Shown here: one piece after another, positions 23,183-33,424 of the stretch | Numbering within the stretch: the stretch's first letter is position 1 | Layout of the letters: every line of letters starts with the position of its first letter | Source: Jacaranda mimosifolia | Lineage: Eukaryota; Streptophyta; Magnoliopsida; Lamiales; Bignoniaceae | Assembly: GCA_018894105.1 (NCBI GenBank) | Contig: CM032124.1 | Location: 4,821,501-4,885,500 of the forward strand | Reading direction: 5' to 3' | Length of the DNA stretch: 64,000 nucleotides | Translations under genes and position numbers: made by a program | Notes under the pieces: generated by a model | What the model was told of the DNA's origin: nothing | What the model saw: only the letters and a program-made list of their open reading frames with translations | Databases searched by the model: none

Positions 23183-24478
23183 CGCAAGGCTGAACGAAGG
23201 TACCGATGAGAAGTGTTGGGAAGTAGCGAAAATGGCACAACTGACAGTCGATCGGGGTTTTTGAAAATCAACCAGGGTTCTGAACATTGACCAGGGTTTG
23301 GTGCATTTATTGAGCAGTTACATCGTGGCACACGTGGGATGGCTTGGCGGTTACAGTTATCATGGCAGACGCTTGGTTTACCGCGCCCCTTTCTTTGTAA
23401 ATATCCACTATAATTCTGGCCATTTTACTTTTACTACTTTAGAATCTGCGCAAGAGCCTGTAGAAAAACTCTTGGGTGCCTAGGGTTTCTGAATCAAACA
23501 TTCGCGTTCATTCCCCCGGTTTCCAGCATCTAGCTTCCATTTCCAGTAAGTGTTCAACTGTTTTTACTTGTTATCATCTGCTTTTCTGTTGAAACATCAT
23601 GTTGGGATTATATAGCTTTTGGGGTAGTCAGGGGGGGGATAGTGAGGCTACCCCATCCCAAAGACGTGGGCACCCCTCTGCGGGTGATGGTTCTAGTTCC
23701 AGTAGCTCAAGCTCCAGCAGCTCGAGCAGCAAACGTGGTGGGGAGGAGGTTGGGCGTAGTCAAGTACCCCCATCATGAGGTCAACTATTTACCCCCAGTC
23801 ATTTTAGTAAAATAGTGTCGACTATGAACCCTGGGGACTTGAGACATCTCAGGGAGCTCTATCATATTCCCCCTGAATACCAACTTTTAGCCCCTGGACC
23901 ACCTGGTCGAATGCATCGCGCCCCTGCAGGCTGCATAACTGTGTTCGAGGATGCCTTTAAGTGTGGGCTTAGGTTCCCTCTAAGTAACAGCCTAGTAGGT
24001 CTACTTAGAGGTCTTCAAGTATGCATAACCCAGCTTCTACCCAACAGTTTTTCTACTCTCTGTAGCTTCATAGTTTTAATGCGCCTGTTCAACCAACCAG
24101 CCAGCTTCGATAATTTTTCCAACCTGTTTCATCTTCCCATGTCTCGTAAGTCTAGCAGTATCGACAAATCAGGGTTCTATTACCTCACTGCTCGACCTCG
24201 TCAGAGATTTCTGGTAGCCCTCTCCACTTCATATGGTCAGTCGTGGAAAAAATGCTACTTCTTTGTTCGAGTGAATGAGGGGTTTAATATTCCTCAGGGT
24301 TGATGGAGAGGGCATGTCGAGATGCCCAGGAACATGACTCCGACCTGGCCGAACACATTCGTGCGGGATCTTGTGGAGTTTGGACCCATCGAGGCCTCCG
24401 TCTTCATCGAGGAGAGGCAGTTAGTGTTGGTCGGGCTTTCATCGGCCCTAATAGATTTTCCTGTTGATTATGAGATAG

Positions 24479-24574
24479 GTAGATGGAGTCTGCTTTGTGC
24501 TTTATTATTTGCCTATCTTTGATGATTTGCGCAATTCTTTTGATTTTGATTTCTGTTGAATTTGCTGTGTGCAG
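24479..24574 (+). other. Intron 1 of the antisense gene
   Basis: A 96-bp phase-1 intron with GT at 24479 and AG at 24573-24574. Joining keeps the frame from DYEI into DQAEI. A pyrimidine-rich tract precedes the acceptor. Confidence 0.75.
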
Positions 24575-25069
24575 ATCAAGCAGAGATCATGAACAGATCC
24601 AGAGCCGAGGCGCTGGCCCACGTAGAAAAGAACAAAAAACGCAAACAGGGAGCTACTTCTCGACGGGAGTCCTCAATAGGCGACGAGCCGCGTCAATTGG
24701 AGGCAGCTCCCACCCCCTCGCCGACCCCCTCACCTGGTCGAGCAGCAGCCGCCTCGAGCGGGGTCCCTACTGGTCAAGGAAAAAGGCCAATGGGCGAACG
24801 GAGTAGTCCCCCGCCCAAGAAAATTACAGCGGGGAAAGGTAAAGGAATGAGCACGGGGTCGGGGATGCCGACGAGGACCGATCTCTTTGGAGATCAAGGA
24901 GCCGATGCACTATTTAACCTGCGACTCCTCGAGCATACTCGCGTCGGGGCCCACCGGGGTGGATGTCTTGAAGGAGCTGATGGCTGGTCAGTTCTTGCCT
25001 GACCACAAGAAGATAATGGGCATGAGCCAGGCTGCTGCCCTCTGTGAGTTCGCATATCACACGATCATG

Positions 25070-25143
25070 GTGAGATTTTATTTTTTGAGTCTCTGCGTAT
25101 TTATATTTTTGTTGGTTTGACAGTGGTGACCTTTATGTCTCAG
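25070..25143 (+). other. Intron 2 of the antisense gene
   Basis: A 74-bp intron, donor GTGAG after ATCATG, acceptor TCTCAG before GTCGGGCAACTG. The join keeps the frame (HTIM then VGQLGY). Confidence 0.7.
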
Positions 25144-26362
25144 GTCGGGCAACTGGGCTACAATTTCTACCGCCGCTCCGAGCTGGGCCTTGCTGATCGA
25201 GAGCAGTTAGATGCTGGTGGTGATGCTGAAACTTTGAAGGCTCAGCTGGAGTCTTCCCAACTGCGACTCGATGAGCTAGAGAAGCAAGTTAGCCAGCATG
25301 CCTAGGAGATGGAGGAGAAAGACGAGCAGGTCCTCTTTGCTGTTATAGAGAGGACCAAAATGGATGCGAAGCTGGAAAAATTGCAACTGGACGTGCAAGT
25401 TGCTTATGAGTCTGGTCGAGCTGCTGACTGAAGCTAGCGTCTGGTTGAGGCCAAGGCTAAGTTCGCCCGGATATTACCGGAGGTGCGCTGGGAGGCCGTG
25501 CAGCAGTTCATGATTAGCCCAGCTTTTCAGGATGCAAGTGCTGCGCTGGCTCTGGATGACGCGCCCCGCCTTCAAGAAAGCGATTCAGCAAATGCAGTTC
25601 TTGGGCCATGCTCTTCAGCCTGAGGAATGTTCTAGAATGAGCTACACTCTTGACGAGCAGCTGCGTCCATACGCCGAGGAGAGTGCCAATGCCGGGGAAG
25701 CCACTGCGGAGGCAGGTCCGCTAGTCGAGTTGTCGCCCGAAGAGAAAAAATGGGCTGAACCTGATGAAAAGCTGAAGGCAGTGGCCCGGGAGTTCGAGTT
25801 CTCTGGCAATCTACCTTACGACATATTAGAGGGAAAAGTCGATGTGGCCTCCTATTTCCCGGCTACCGAGCGGCTGTTCCTACAAGCTGCAGCTGGCCTC
25901 TCTTGCCCCGTGACTGCTGCTGTTCCTATCGCAATGGCGCCGCCCGAGCCTCAGCCGACTTCTCCTCCATCCGGTGTACTTGCGCTTTCCCCAGCCCCTA
26001 GGATCGAAGAGACGGGCAGCTCTAATTAGGCCCAGTTTTTGTTTTGTTTTTGATGTATAGGCCCTGCTGAGGCCTTTGACATTTATTGAATTATCGCCTC
26101 GATGAGGCATTTACTGAATTGTTATGGAATTTTAACTGCAATTTCGACCACCATCGTGTTTGCCTTTGCATTGAATTATTTTGACGGATGGCCACGAATG
26201 TGGCGAGTAGCTTCTCTTCTTGCCCTTTATTAGATGATGATTTGCTTTTCTGACTTGATATTTAGCTTCAGTAGGACAAGTTGCCCTAAATCCAATAAGA
26301 TAATAACTAACGTTTGAGTTTGGAACGTCTTTCGTATAAGTTTATCATCAATAGCTTGGTTT

Positions 26363-26773
26363 CGGTGCATAGGCCTCGACTTTTTGGCGTGAAGCCTCTC
26401 GTCGGGATCGACTATTTGGTCTTGGCGCACGGGCCTCGACTTTTTGGCGTGAAGCCTCTCGTCGACTACTGGGTCGATGTTTGGTCTTGGCGCACGGGCC
26501 TGACTTTTTGGCGCGAAGCCTCTCATCGACTACTGGGTCGATGTTTGGTCTTGGCGCACGGGCCTCGACTTTTTGGCGTGAAGCCTCTCGTCGACTACGG
26601 GGTCGACTATTAGGTCTTGGCGCACGGGCCTCGACTTTTTGGCGTCAAGCCTCTCGTCGACTACGGGGTCGACTTTTTTGGTCTTGGTGCACGGGCCTCG
26701 ACTTTTTGGCGTGAAGTCTCTCGTCGACTACTGGGTCGATGTTTGGTCTTGGCGCACGGGCCTCGACTTTTTA
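26363..26773. repeat. Tandem array, seven units of about 65 bp, inside the Tat element
   Basis: The word GGCC-TCGACTTTTTGGCG recurs at 26372, 26432, 26497, 26561, 26627, 26694 and 26759, giving spacings of 60, 65, 64, 66, 67 and 65 bp. Units share GTGAAGCCTCTCGTCGACTA and GGTCTTGGCGCACGGGCC. The last copy is partial. It lies between the integrase end and the antisense gene. Overlapping open frames across it are artefacts of the repeat. Confidence 0.95.
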
Positions 26774-26924
26774 AAGAAGGTTCGCTCTGCTGCACACGTT
26801 TGGACATTTTGCAATTTCATTTCCTTCAGTAATACAAAGGTCATCGGAGACCGATTATACAAAAAACTTTTTCAAGTTTATGGCATTCTATGGTCGAGGT
26901 AGCTCACGACCTGATGCATCAGCT

Positions 26925-28142
26925 AGTCGGTAGGCATTATTTTTAACCACCTTGATCACCGTATGGTCCCTCCCATTTTGGGTTGAGTTTCCCGACAGGC
27001 CTAGATACTTCCACTTTCTTGAGAACGAGGTCGCCCACCTTGAAGCTCCGCGGTCGTACCGACCTATTATAATGATCCGCCATCTTTGAACGATATCACT
27101 GCATTGTGTTGTAAGCTACATGGCGTTGTTCGTCGACAGTGATTAGATCTAGCGTCCTCTCTGACACATTAGTTATCGGGTTGTAGTGGATCACCCTCGC
27201 TGTATGCTGGATTAATTCTGATGGGATCACTGCCTCAGATCCGCAGACTAGGCTGTATGGGCTGTGTCCTGTGGCTATTCGAGCAGTCGTTCTGTAAGCC
27301 CAAAGAACACCAGAGAGGTCGTCTGCCCAGCTGGTCCCTGTCCCCGCTATTCGACTCTTGACGTGGTCGAGGATAGTCCTGTTGGTAACCTCAGTCTGTC
27401 CATTGGCTTGTGGATTTCCCACCGAAGTAAAGTACTGGGCGATCCCTAAGATTTCGCACCATCTCCTCGTGTTTTTGCTCTGAAATTGGGTGCTATTATC
27501 TGATATTAGGACCTTAGGCAGCCCCAATCGGCATACAATATTCTTCCAAATGAAACTTTTAATGGCGGCGTCGGTGATCTTCGGGACTGCCTTGGCTTCC
27601 ACCCATTTTGTAAAGTATTCGACGGCCACTATGATGAATTTTCGCTGGCTGGAAGTTTTTGGAAGTGATCCTACTATGTCGATCCCCCACTAGTCGAATG
27701 GCCAGGTGATGTTAACATTGGTCATCGGTGCGGCTGGCTGATGATGGATGTTCGAATGAATTTGACAGGATGGGCATTTTTTAGCAAAATCAACAGAATC
27801 TCTCAACAAAGTTAGCCAAAAGTACCCGTAGCAAATGACCTTATGTGCCAAGGATTGGCCCCCAGAGTGGTTGCCGCAAATACCGGCATGTACTTCCTGT
27901 AATACTTCATTAGCTTGGTTGGGGTCCAAACCTCTGAGTGGCGACCCTGCTATCGACCGCTTGTACAATTGTCCGTGCTCATCCAGCGTGTATTTAGGTG
28001 CAAACCCCTTCAGTCTGCGAGCCTCCTTATCGTTGTCAGGCAGGGTGCCTCGACTTAGATAAAGTTTGATTGGGTGCTGCCAGGAAAGGGTCGTTTTGTC
28101 GAGGCACCCAACCATAACTTGGTCGGGGGCAGGAACGCAAGG
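26925..28142 (-). pseudogene. Integrase of the Tat element, disabled
   Basis: The zinc-binding N-terminus is seen as HAGICGNHSGG and CPSCQIH (frame 27690..28115). The catalytic core spans 27096..27689: Asp in WGIDIVG, Asp in ISDNSTQF, Glu in NGQTEVTNR. The C-terminal region follows with KVGDLVLKKVEVS and GKLNPKWEGPYGD down to about 26925. In-frame stops interrupt it: TAG at 27690 just before the core, and a stop at 27096 before the C-terminal part. No chromodomain was seen, which fits Tat rather than chromoviruses. Confidence 0.85.
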
Positions 28143-28664
28143 CTAAGCGGCGACAAAAAATGTGATTGTTCTTTCTCTGGTGCTTTTTGTCGAGCTGGCC
28201 AGCTTAGAGAGCGCGTTCGCTCGCTCATTTTTTGATCGAGGTATTTGGCTCAGTGAGAAGTTTTTGAATATTTGTCTCACTTGGCGCACTTCTGCCAAAT
28301 ATTGGGACATTTTGTGTTCCTTCGCCTCAAAGTTTCCTTCGACCTATTCTATGATGAGCTGAGAGTCGGTGAATGCTGCTAGCTGCTCGACCTCACGGTC
28401 TCTGGCCATGCGCATTCCTGCAATGAGAGACTCATATTCTGCTTCATTATTAACGATCGGGAAGTCGAGTTTCACCGCAAAATCATATTCCTCGGCCAGT
28501 GGGGATCGGAGGGATATCCCTATGCCTCCGCTGGATGAGGTTGCGGACCCGTCGACATGCAAGGTCCACCAGATGGTGCTGTTGACCCCCTGCGTCGGGA
28601 GGTCAAGTCTTTCAACGATGAAGTCGACTAACACCTGCACTTTAATGGCTGTCCGTGGTTGAAA
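28143..28664 (-). pseudogene. Second (archaeal-type) RNase H of the Tat element, disabled
   Basis: Starts with WWTLHVDGSATSSSGGIGI, then NNEAEYESLIAGMRMA and FTDSQLIIE, the DGS, E and DSQ acidic positions of an RNase H fold. The frame is cut by TAG at 28344 but continues with EGNFEAKEHKMSQYLAEV and SKNERANALSKLASS before another TAG near 28143. A second RNase H downstream of the usual one is a known Tat-lineage trait. Confidence 0.75.
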
Positions 28665-29256
28665 TTAAATGTCGAATTCCCCGAGCTCAATGGCCCATTT
28701 GGTGAGCCGACCCGAAGTATCTGGCTTCGGCAACACCTGCTTTAGTGGTTGATTGGTCATCACCAAAATTAAGTGGGATTGAAAATAAGGCCGCAGTTTC
28801 CTGGCTGACGTAACAAGGGCCAGAGCGAACTTCTCGATCTCTAAATAATTATGCTCGAGTCCTTGGAGAGCCTTGCTGCAATAGTATATCGGGTGGGGGT
28901 TTCCTGCTCTCGTCGTCGTCAGCACTGAATTGATGGAGGCCGAAGAAACTGCCAAGTATATCTGTAGTACTTCTCCCACCTCGGGCTTGGCGAGCATGGG
29001 TGGCGAAGAGAGGTATTGCTTGAGGTCGAGTAGGGGCCTGATCACACTGTGGGTCCCACTTGAATCCGGATTTCTTCGTGTTTCGCAGGATTTTGAAGAA
29101 AGGTAGGCTTTTATCTGCTAGGCGAGATATGAATCTGCCCAAGGCTATGATCCTGCCGACTAGGCAGTGGACATCCCTAACCGTGCGAGGTGGGGCGATG
29201 TCCAAAATTGCTTGAATCTTCTGTGGGTTGGCCTCGATGCCTCTTTGGCTGACCAT
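28665..29256 (-). pseudogene. RT thumb/connection and first RNase H of the Tat element, disabled
   Basis: Frame 28849..29256 starts MVSQRGIEANPQKIQAIL and continues to FKILRNTKKSGFKWD. The reading then shifts frame near 29045 into 28665..29045, with LQIYLAVSSASINSVL, YYCSKAL and GRLTKWAIELGEFDI, and ends at an in-frame TAA at 28665. The first RNase H lacks the usual catalytic DAS, having VSS, which agrees with replacement of its job by the second domain. Confidence 0.75.
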
Positions 29257-29274
29257 GTAGCCGAGGAATTTGCC

Positions 29275-30231
29275 TCATCGAACCCTGAAGATACACTTGC
29301 TAGGATTGAGCTTCATTCCGAAAGCTCTCAAAATGGAAAAGGTGTGGCTAAGGTCGATCAGGTGGTCTTCAGCCTTTTCTGTCTTTACAATCATATCATC
29401 AACATAGACCTCCATCGATCTCCCAATTTCATTCTTGAACATATAATTAACCAATCTCTGGTAAGTTGCCCCCCCATTTTTAAGTCTGAATGGCATAACC
29501 AGGAAGCAATACACTCCATTGGGAACGACAAATGCTATTTTGTCTCTGTCCTCGGGTGCCATGAATATTTGATAATAGCCTTGAAATGCATCCATCATGC
29601 TAAGCAATTCGCAGCCAACAGTAGAGTCAACAAGTAAATCAATACGAGGCAAGGGGTAAGGATCCTTAGGCCAAGCTTTATTCAAATCTGTAAAATCATT
29701 ACACATCCTCCACTTTCCCTCATTTTTGGGAACAAGTACAACATTACAAAGCCAAGAGGGATATTGGATTTCTATAATATAACCTGCTTGCAAAAGTTTG
29801 CTGACCTCCTCGTCGATAATCTGGCTCCGTTCAGCATTGAAGGTTCTTTTCTTCTGCCGCACTAGCTTGCGGGCTGGGTCCACGTTGAGGCGGTGGATGA
29901 TGATGTTGGGATCGATGCCTTGAAGATCCGCCACCTTCCATACAAAAACATCGACGTTCCACCAGAGGAAGTCGACCATAAGGCATTCTAGTCGATCTCC
30001 CATCTCGGTCCCGATTCTGGTGGTTTTATCTGGATTTCCCGGTTCGAGCTCGATCGTTTTGAATTCCCCAACTGGCTCGACCCTTATGTCTTCCAGCTTT
30101 CTCTTTTTTGATGAGGATCCCTCCTCGGGTTTCACTTCAGGGGCGTCCCCCAAGGGATTCAGCGCGGGTCGCTTCTTCTGGTCAGTTGAGTCGATAGAGA
30201 TTGTGTAGCATCGCCAAGCGTCCTTAAGGTT
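29275..30231 (-). pseudogene. Reverse transcriptase of the Tat element, disabled
   Basis: Palm and finger motifs are clear: YPSWLCNVVLVPKNEGKWR, CNDFTDLNKAWPKDPYPLP, SMMDAFQGYYQI and the catalytic YVDDMIVK. The open part starts near 30153 at a TTG rather than a true start. Upstream sequence is in frame back to the TGA at 30232, which separates it from protease. It ends at an in-frame TGA at 29275, after which the same frame goes on with GKFLGYMVS. Confidence 0.88.
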
Positions 30232-31890
30232 TCATAAAAGCTCACCAACTCTGGTTGGGGTCGGGAACTTTATCTTCATATGATAAGTGGACACAATCGC
30301 TCTGAAATCATTCAGGGCTGGCCGGCCTATGATAACATTATATGCGAAGGGAGCGTCGACCACCAGGTAACTGATCATTAGTGTTCGGCTGCGCTGTCCC
30401 TGCCCGAATGTGGTGGAGAGACTGATGGATCCGACTGGGATAATCTCGGACCCACCAAACCCGACTAAGGGCATTCTGACCAGGTCGAATTTCAACTGTC
30501 CCAATTCCATTCTGCTCAAAGTCGACAAGAATATTATGTTCACTGAACTCCCATTGTCAACCAGTACCTTTTGGACCTCGAAATTAGCAACTTCCAGGGC
30601 AACCACCATCGGGCAATCTATCTTGCGGTCAGCTTTCTCCAGGTGGTCTAGATCTGCGTCGGTGAAAGAAATTAGTTCGGTACTGATCGTCAGCTGAAAG
30701 ACTGCCTCGACCCTGGGTGGCCTGGTTGAGTCGAGCTGCCTCTGTGTTTGCTTTCTCGCATTTCGAGAATCCCCTCCCGTGGGCCCCCCGGCAATCATGT
30801 CAATGACACCCCTGATGGGTGGGTTGGTTTCATGGGCTAGTCTCTTTCCTTTGTCTTCTCTCCTCGGGCTAACCGACCTTTCTCTTCGAGGAGTCCGGTC
30901 GGTCAGGCCCTCATATCTTCGGGCCTGATCCTTGATGAATTTTTTTAGGTGGCCTTGTCTGATCAGCCTCTCGATTTCGTCTTTCAAGTTAAAGTAGTCT
31001 TCGGTGTCGTGTCCTTTCTGCCTATGGAAATAGCAGTACTTTTTTGACTTCTTCATGGCTTCGATTTCTGTGATTTTTTGAGGCTTCTTGAGCAAGTTGT
31101 CGTGTTGAATGGCGAACAACACTTCTCTCCTCGGCAGGTTCAACGGAGTGTATTTATGGAAGCGCTTTATCGGGGAACGGCGTCCCTCCTTATTTTGTCT
31201 ATCATCTCTCTCTTTGCCTCTCTTCTTGTCGGCTTCCAGGCTGCCGTATTTCATCCTGTTCATCTCCTCTTGGGTCATATACCTCTCGGCGAGGTCGAGG
31301 AGCTCCTCCATCGTTCTGGGCTGCACGCGCACCAGGGCATTGGCGCACTCCTTATGCCTCAAGCCCAAGAACAATACATCGATCAGAAACTCAATCCTTG
31401 GGCTATCGATTTTCAACACCTCTGTGTTGAATCTGGTGAAAAAATTTTGAAGGGATTCTCCCTCAGCCTGTTTCACTGTGTGTAGGTGTGTGTGCGGGAG
31501 CTTTACCTTTCTCCTGCTGGCAAACTGGTACAGATACTTATCACACAACTGGTCGTAGGAGAAGATGGATGCCGGCTCCAGTTTTACAAACCAGTCCAAG
31601 GCTACTCCCTGGAATATAGTCACCAGCATCTTTGCATATATATAGTCATTATGCCCATGCAGTTGCATCATATGCTCAAACTGCAGCAGATGCTCATTCG
31701 GGTCCGTGGAGCCATCATACCTTGGAAGCCCCATAGAGATCTTTGCATCGACAGCGATGCGCTCCTCAATGATCTCTTGGACGAATGGCGAATCCCGCTC
31801 CCTTCTGAACTTTTTCGGCCCGTCTGGCAGGGCCACCCTATCTGCATTCCTTCTCGAGATCTCCTCCAGGCGCCTATTCAACTGTTGCAC
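30232..31890 (-). pseudogene. Gag and protease of the Tat element (frame-broken)
   Basis: A 552-codon open frame. The gag domain is seen at GLPRYDGSTDPNEHLLQFEH and FQGVALDWFVKLEP. A zinc-finger-like patch reads CYFHRQKGHDTEDYFNLKDE; an aromatic stands where some relatives have Cys, so the knuckle is imperfect. The aspartic protease has VDNGSSVNIIF and IIGRPALNDFRAIVST. It is out of frame with the N-terminal gag frame 31878..32408 and is cut from RT by TGA at 30232. Confidence 0.85.
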
Positions 31891-32408
31891 CTGGTGAGAT
31901 ACCTCCTCCCATTCTTGCTGATCTGCTTGGGAGGCACCTCTGCTTGGCTTGTGTCTGGAACGCTAGGCCCTATAGCGCTGTGGGTGCGAATGGGCCACAC
32001 GTCATGATCCACGGAGTCTGCTACCTCCTCCCTCGGCGGGGGGCGGGCTGCTTCTCTAGAGAAACGGCCAGGGCTCGAATCTCTCTTAAACTGGTGTCTT
32101 GGCAATTCTAGCCATTGAGAAGGCTCTTCAGGCCGCGCTTTTTCGAGAGCTGTGGGCTGCGACGTGGCGCTGATCGCCGGCTTCGGCTGCACCGTATGCC
32201 TGTTTAGGGTGGCGGAGAGTTGTGCTGAAATCTGCGCAAAAATTTGCTCACTGATGAGCTGCATTAACTGCGGCATCGTGAGTGTGACCACCGGCTCAGG
32301 CGGAGCGCTTGGTCCTTGTGTATTCGGCTCCAGGTCCTGACGGTGGGGGGAGGAGCTGGACCTCCTATTTTCATCTCTTCCCGATGGGGCTCGCCTAGTG
32401 TTTACCAT
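31878..32408 (-). pseudogene. N-terminal gag frame of the Tat element
   Basis: 176 codons from ATG 32408, only about 32 bp from the primer-binding site, so this is the natural translation start. Proline- and arginine-rich, with LTMPQLMQLISEQIFAQIS, the usual N-terminal helix of Tat gag proteins. The frame closes 13 bp after the main gag frame opens in another register, so a small indel most likely split them. Confidence 0.8.
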
Positions 32409-32439
32409 TTTCCGACAGAGGATTCAAGTTTTCCCACAG

Positions 32440-32448
32440 ACGGCGCCA
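32440..32448 (-). other. Primer-binding site of the Tat element
   Basis: Minus strand reads TTTGGCGCCGT directly inside the 5' LTR. TGGCGCCGT can pair with the 3' end of plant tRNA-Asp (..ACGGCGCCA); complementarity falls off after about nine bases. The tRNA assignment is from memory of the family and is tentative. Confidence 0.6.
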
Positions 32449-32450
32449 AA

Positions 32451-33152
32451 TGATGAGGGTTCACTTTGCTAGGTTAGGATCCTAACTAGAACGATGGTAG
32501 AACTTGACCCAGATGGATTGTGCTCCTATTTTGTAGGGAAATAATCCTGCAGTCACAATAAACGTTAGGCTAGCCAAGTGGCCCTCGGCTTTGGCCCACT
32601 GACGATCAAGTCAGTAAGATTCGACCTCAATAATCGATCAGAGGGATAAGAGCTTTTTGGTGTATATGAGTGCGTACCTCTGAAGAGCAAGGTTGGGGGT
32701 ATATATATCCTTCTCTTTCTAGGAAATGTCTGGAAAGCCCTTAGGTATCTCCCAGGGCCACTAACCTTGGGCCTGGGGTATTTGGTCATTTCCCCTATTT
32801 GAGTATTTCCAGCCAGCTGCCCTTCCAAGTTTCAAGGACAAGATAGTACACTGTAGCGGCGCCTGCTGTGTCAGACGGTGAGGGGAACGGCATGCGCCAT
32901 TAATGCGGAGGCGTGGCGCCTGCCAGTGCATTAAATGCGGTGGCAGGGTACTGTACGGGTCTCGACCTCAGCTTCGCCCAAGACCAGGTCGACTGAGGTC
33001 GAAGATTTCTGCAGACTAAGGGAGACTCACTGGGCCTGCACGGATCCGATTGAATGAAGTCGATGAGATGTGAACTCGACGAGACGTATGGGCCCTGAGT
33101 CTCAATTGGGCCTTGCTGGATTGGACCCAAAGGTTTGGGCTATCCCATATCA
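32451..33152 (-). repeat. 5' LTR of the Tat element
   Basis: 702 bp with the same termini as 22466..23167. It carries the element's promoter and is followed on the minus strand by the primer-binding site. Confidence 0.93.
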
Positions 33153-33157
33153 AGTTG
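33153..33157 (+). repeat. 5-bp target-site duplication (right)
   Basis: AGTTG immediately after the right LTR. Confidence 0.9.
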
Positions 33158-33424
33158 GATGTTGTATTGACATGGAGAAAAATTAAGCCTTTTATGCTAA
33201 ATAGAAAAATATTTTAACTAGGGATACTTTTGTCTTTTTTATTTTATCCAAGTTTTATAATTTATGTTTATGTAAACATTCTCAATACAATAATCCAATT
33301 TTTTCATTCATATCATCCCACAAAATTAAACATCCAATAGAAAATATAAAATTATTCTAATCCTACTCTTCATCTCTCATTTCATCCTATCACCCCACAT
33401 CCCATATCACAAAGTAAACGAGTC

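Larger units (their letters stand above)
23599..26029 (+). pseudogene. Antisense spliced gene of the Tat element (putative gypsy-type transposon protein), disabled
   Basis: Runs opposite to gag-pol. A leader from ATG 23599 encodes a serine run (about residues 30 to 45), then a domain with DLRHLRELYHIPPEY and CGLRFPLSNSLVGLL, the PF04195 'putative gypsy type transposon' style. Two introns are supported by frame and splice sites: 24479..24574 (G|GTAGAT, GTGCAG|AT) and 25070..25143 (ATG|GTGAG, CTCAG|GTC). After them come a basic Pro-rich linker, a coiled coil near 25.2 to 25.4 kb, and an acidic tail. Lesions: TGA at 23776 and 24301, a frameshift near 24.9 kb, TAG at 25303, TGA and TAG at 25429 and 25435, and a frameshift near 25.57 kb. 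Several stops could come from CGA or CAG by C-to-T change. Function in this lineage is unknown. Confidence 0.75.
22466..33152 (-). mobile_element. Full-length Ty3/gypsy retrotransposon, Tat lineage, minus strand
   Basis: The 10,687-bp element has 702-bp LTRs (TG..CA), a perfect AGTTG target duplication, a primer-binding site next to the right LTR, and a polypurine tract next to the left LTR. On the minus strand the order is gag, protease, reverse transcriptase, RNase H, a second RNase H-like domain, integrase. A gene on the opposite strand lies between integrase and the 3' LTR, with a 65-bp tandem array beside it. Both the second RNase H and the antisense gene point to the Tat lineage. Several stops and frameshifts in every coding part show it is no longer autonomous. 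A hand alignment of the LTRs gives about 45 mismatches in 702 positions with no length change. Confidence 0.93.
22071..33424. mobile_element. Older PIF/Harbinger-like MITE split by the Tat element
   Basis: The left part (22071..22460) begins GCCCTTTTACTTTG with AGGATGAGGCAGGATGAAAG. The right part (33158..33424) ends in its approximate inverse, TCATCCTATCACCCCACATC and ACAAAGTAAACG. TTA precedes the left end and ATTTA follows the right. Excluding the retrotransposon the repeat is about 660 bp. A direct repeat GATGTTGTATTG also flanks the insertion at about 22373 and 33161. Family assignment is tentative. Confidence 0.5.

Noticed and set aside
26230..26902. Several overlapping repetitive open frames on both strands
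   Set aside because: They are translations of the 65-bp tandem array inside the retrotransposon.
29275..30153. Reading the reverse transcriptase frame as a complete intact gene
   Set aside because: Its first codon is TTG, the frame continues upstream to a TGA that cuts it from protease, and it ends at a TGA inside the RT domain.
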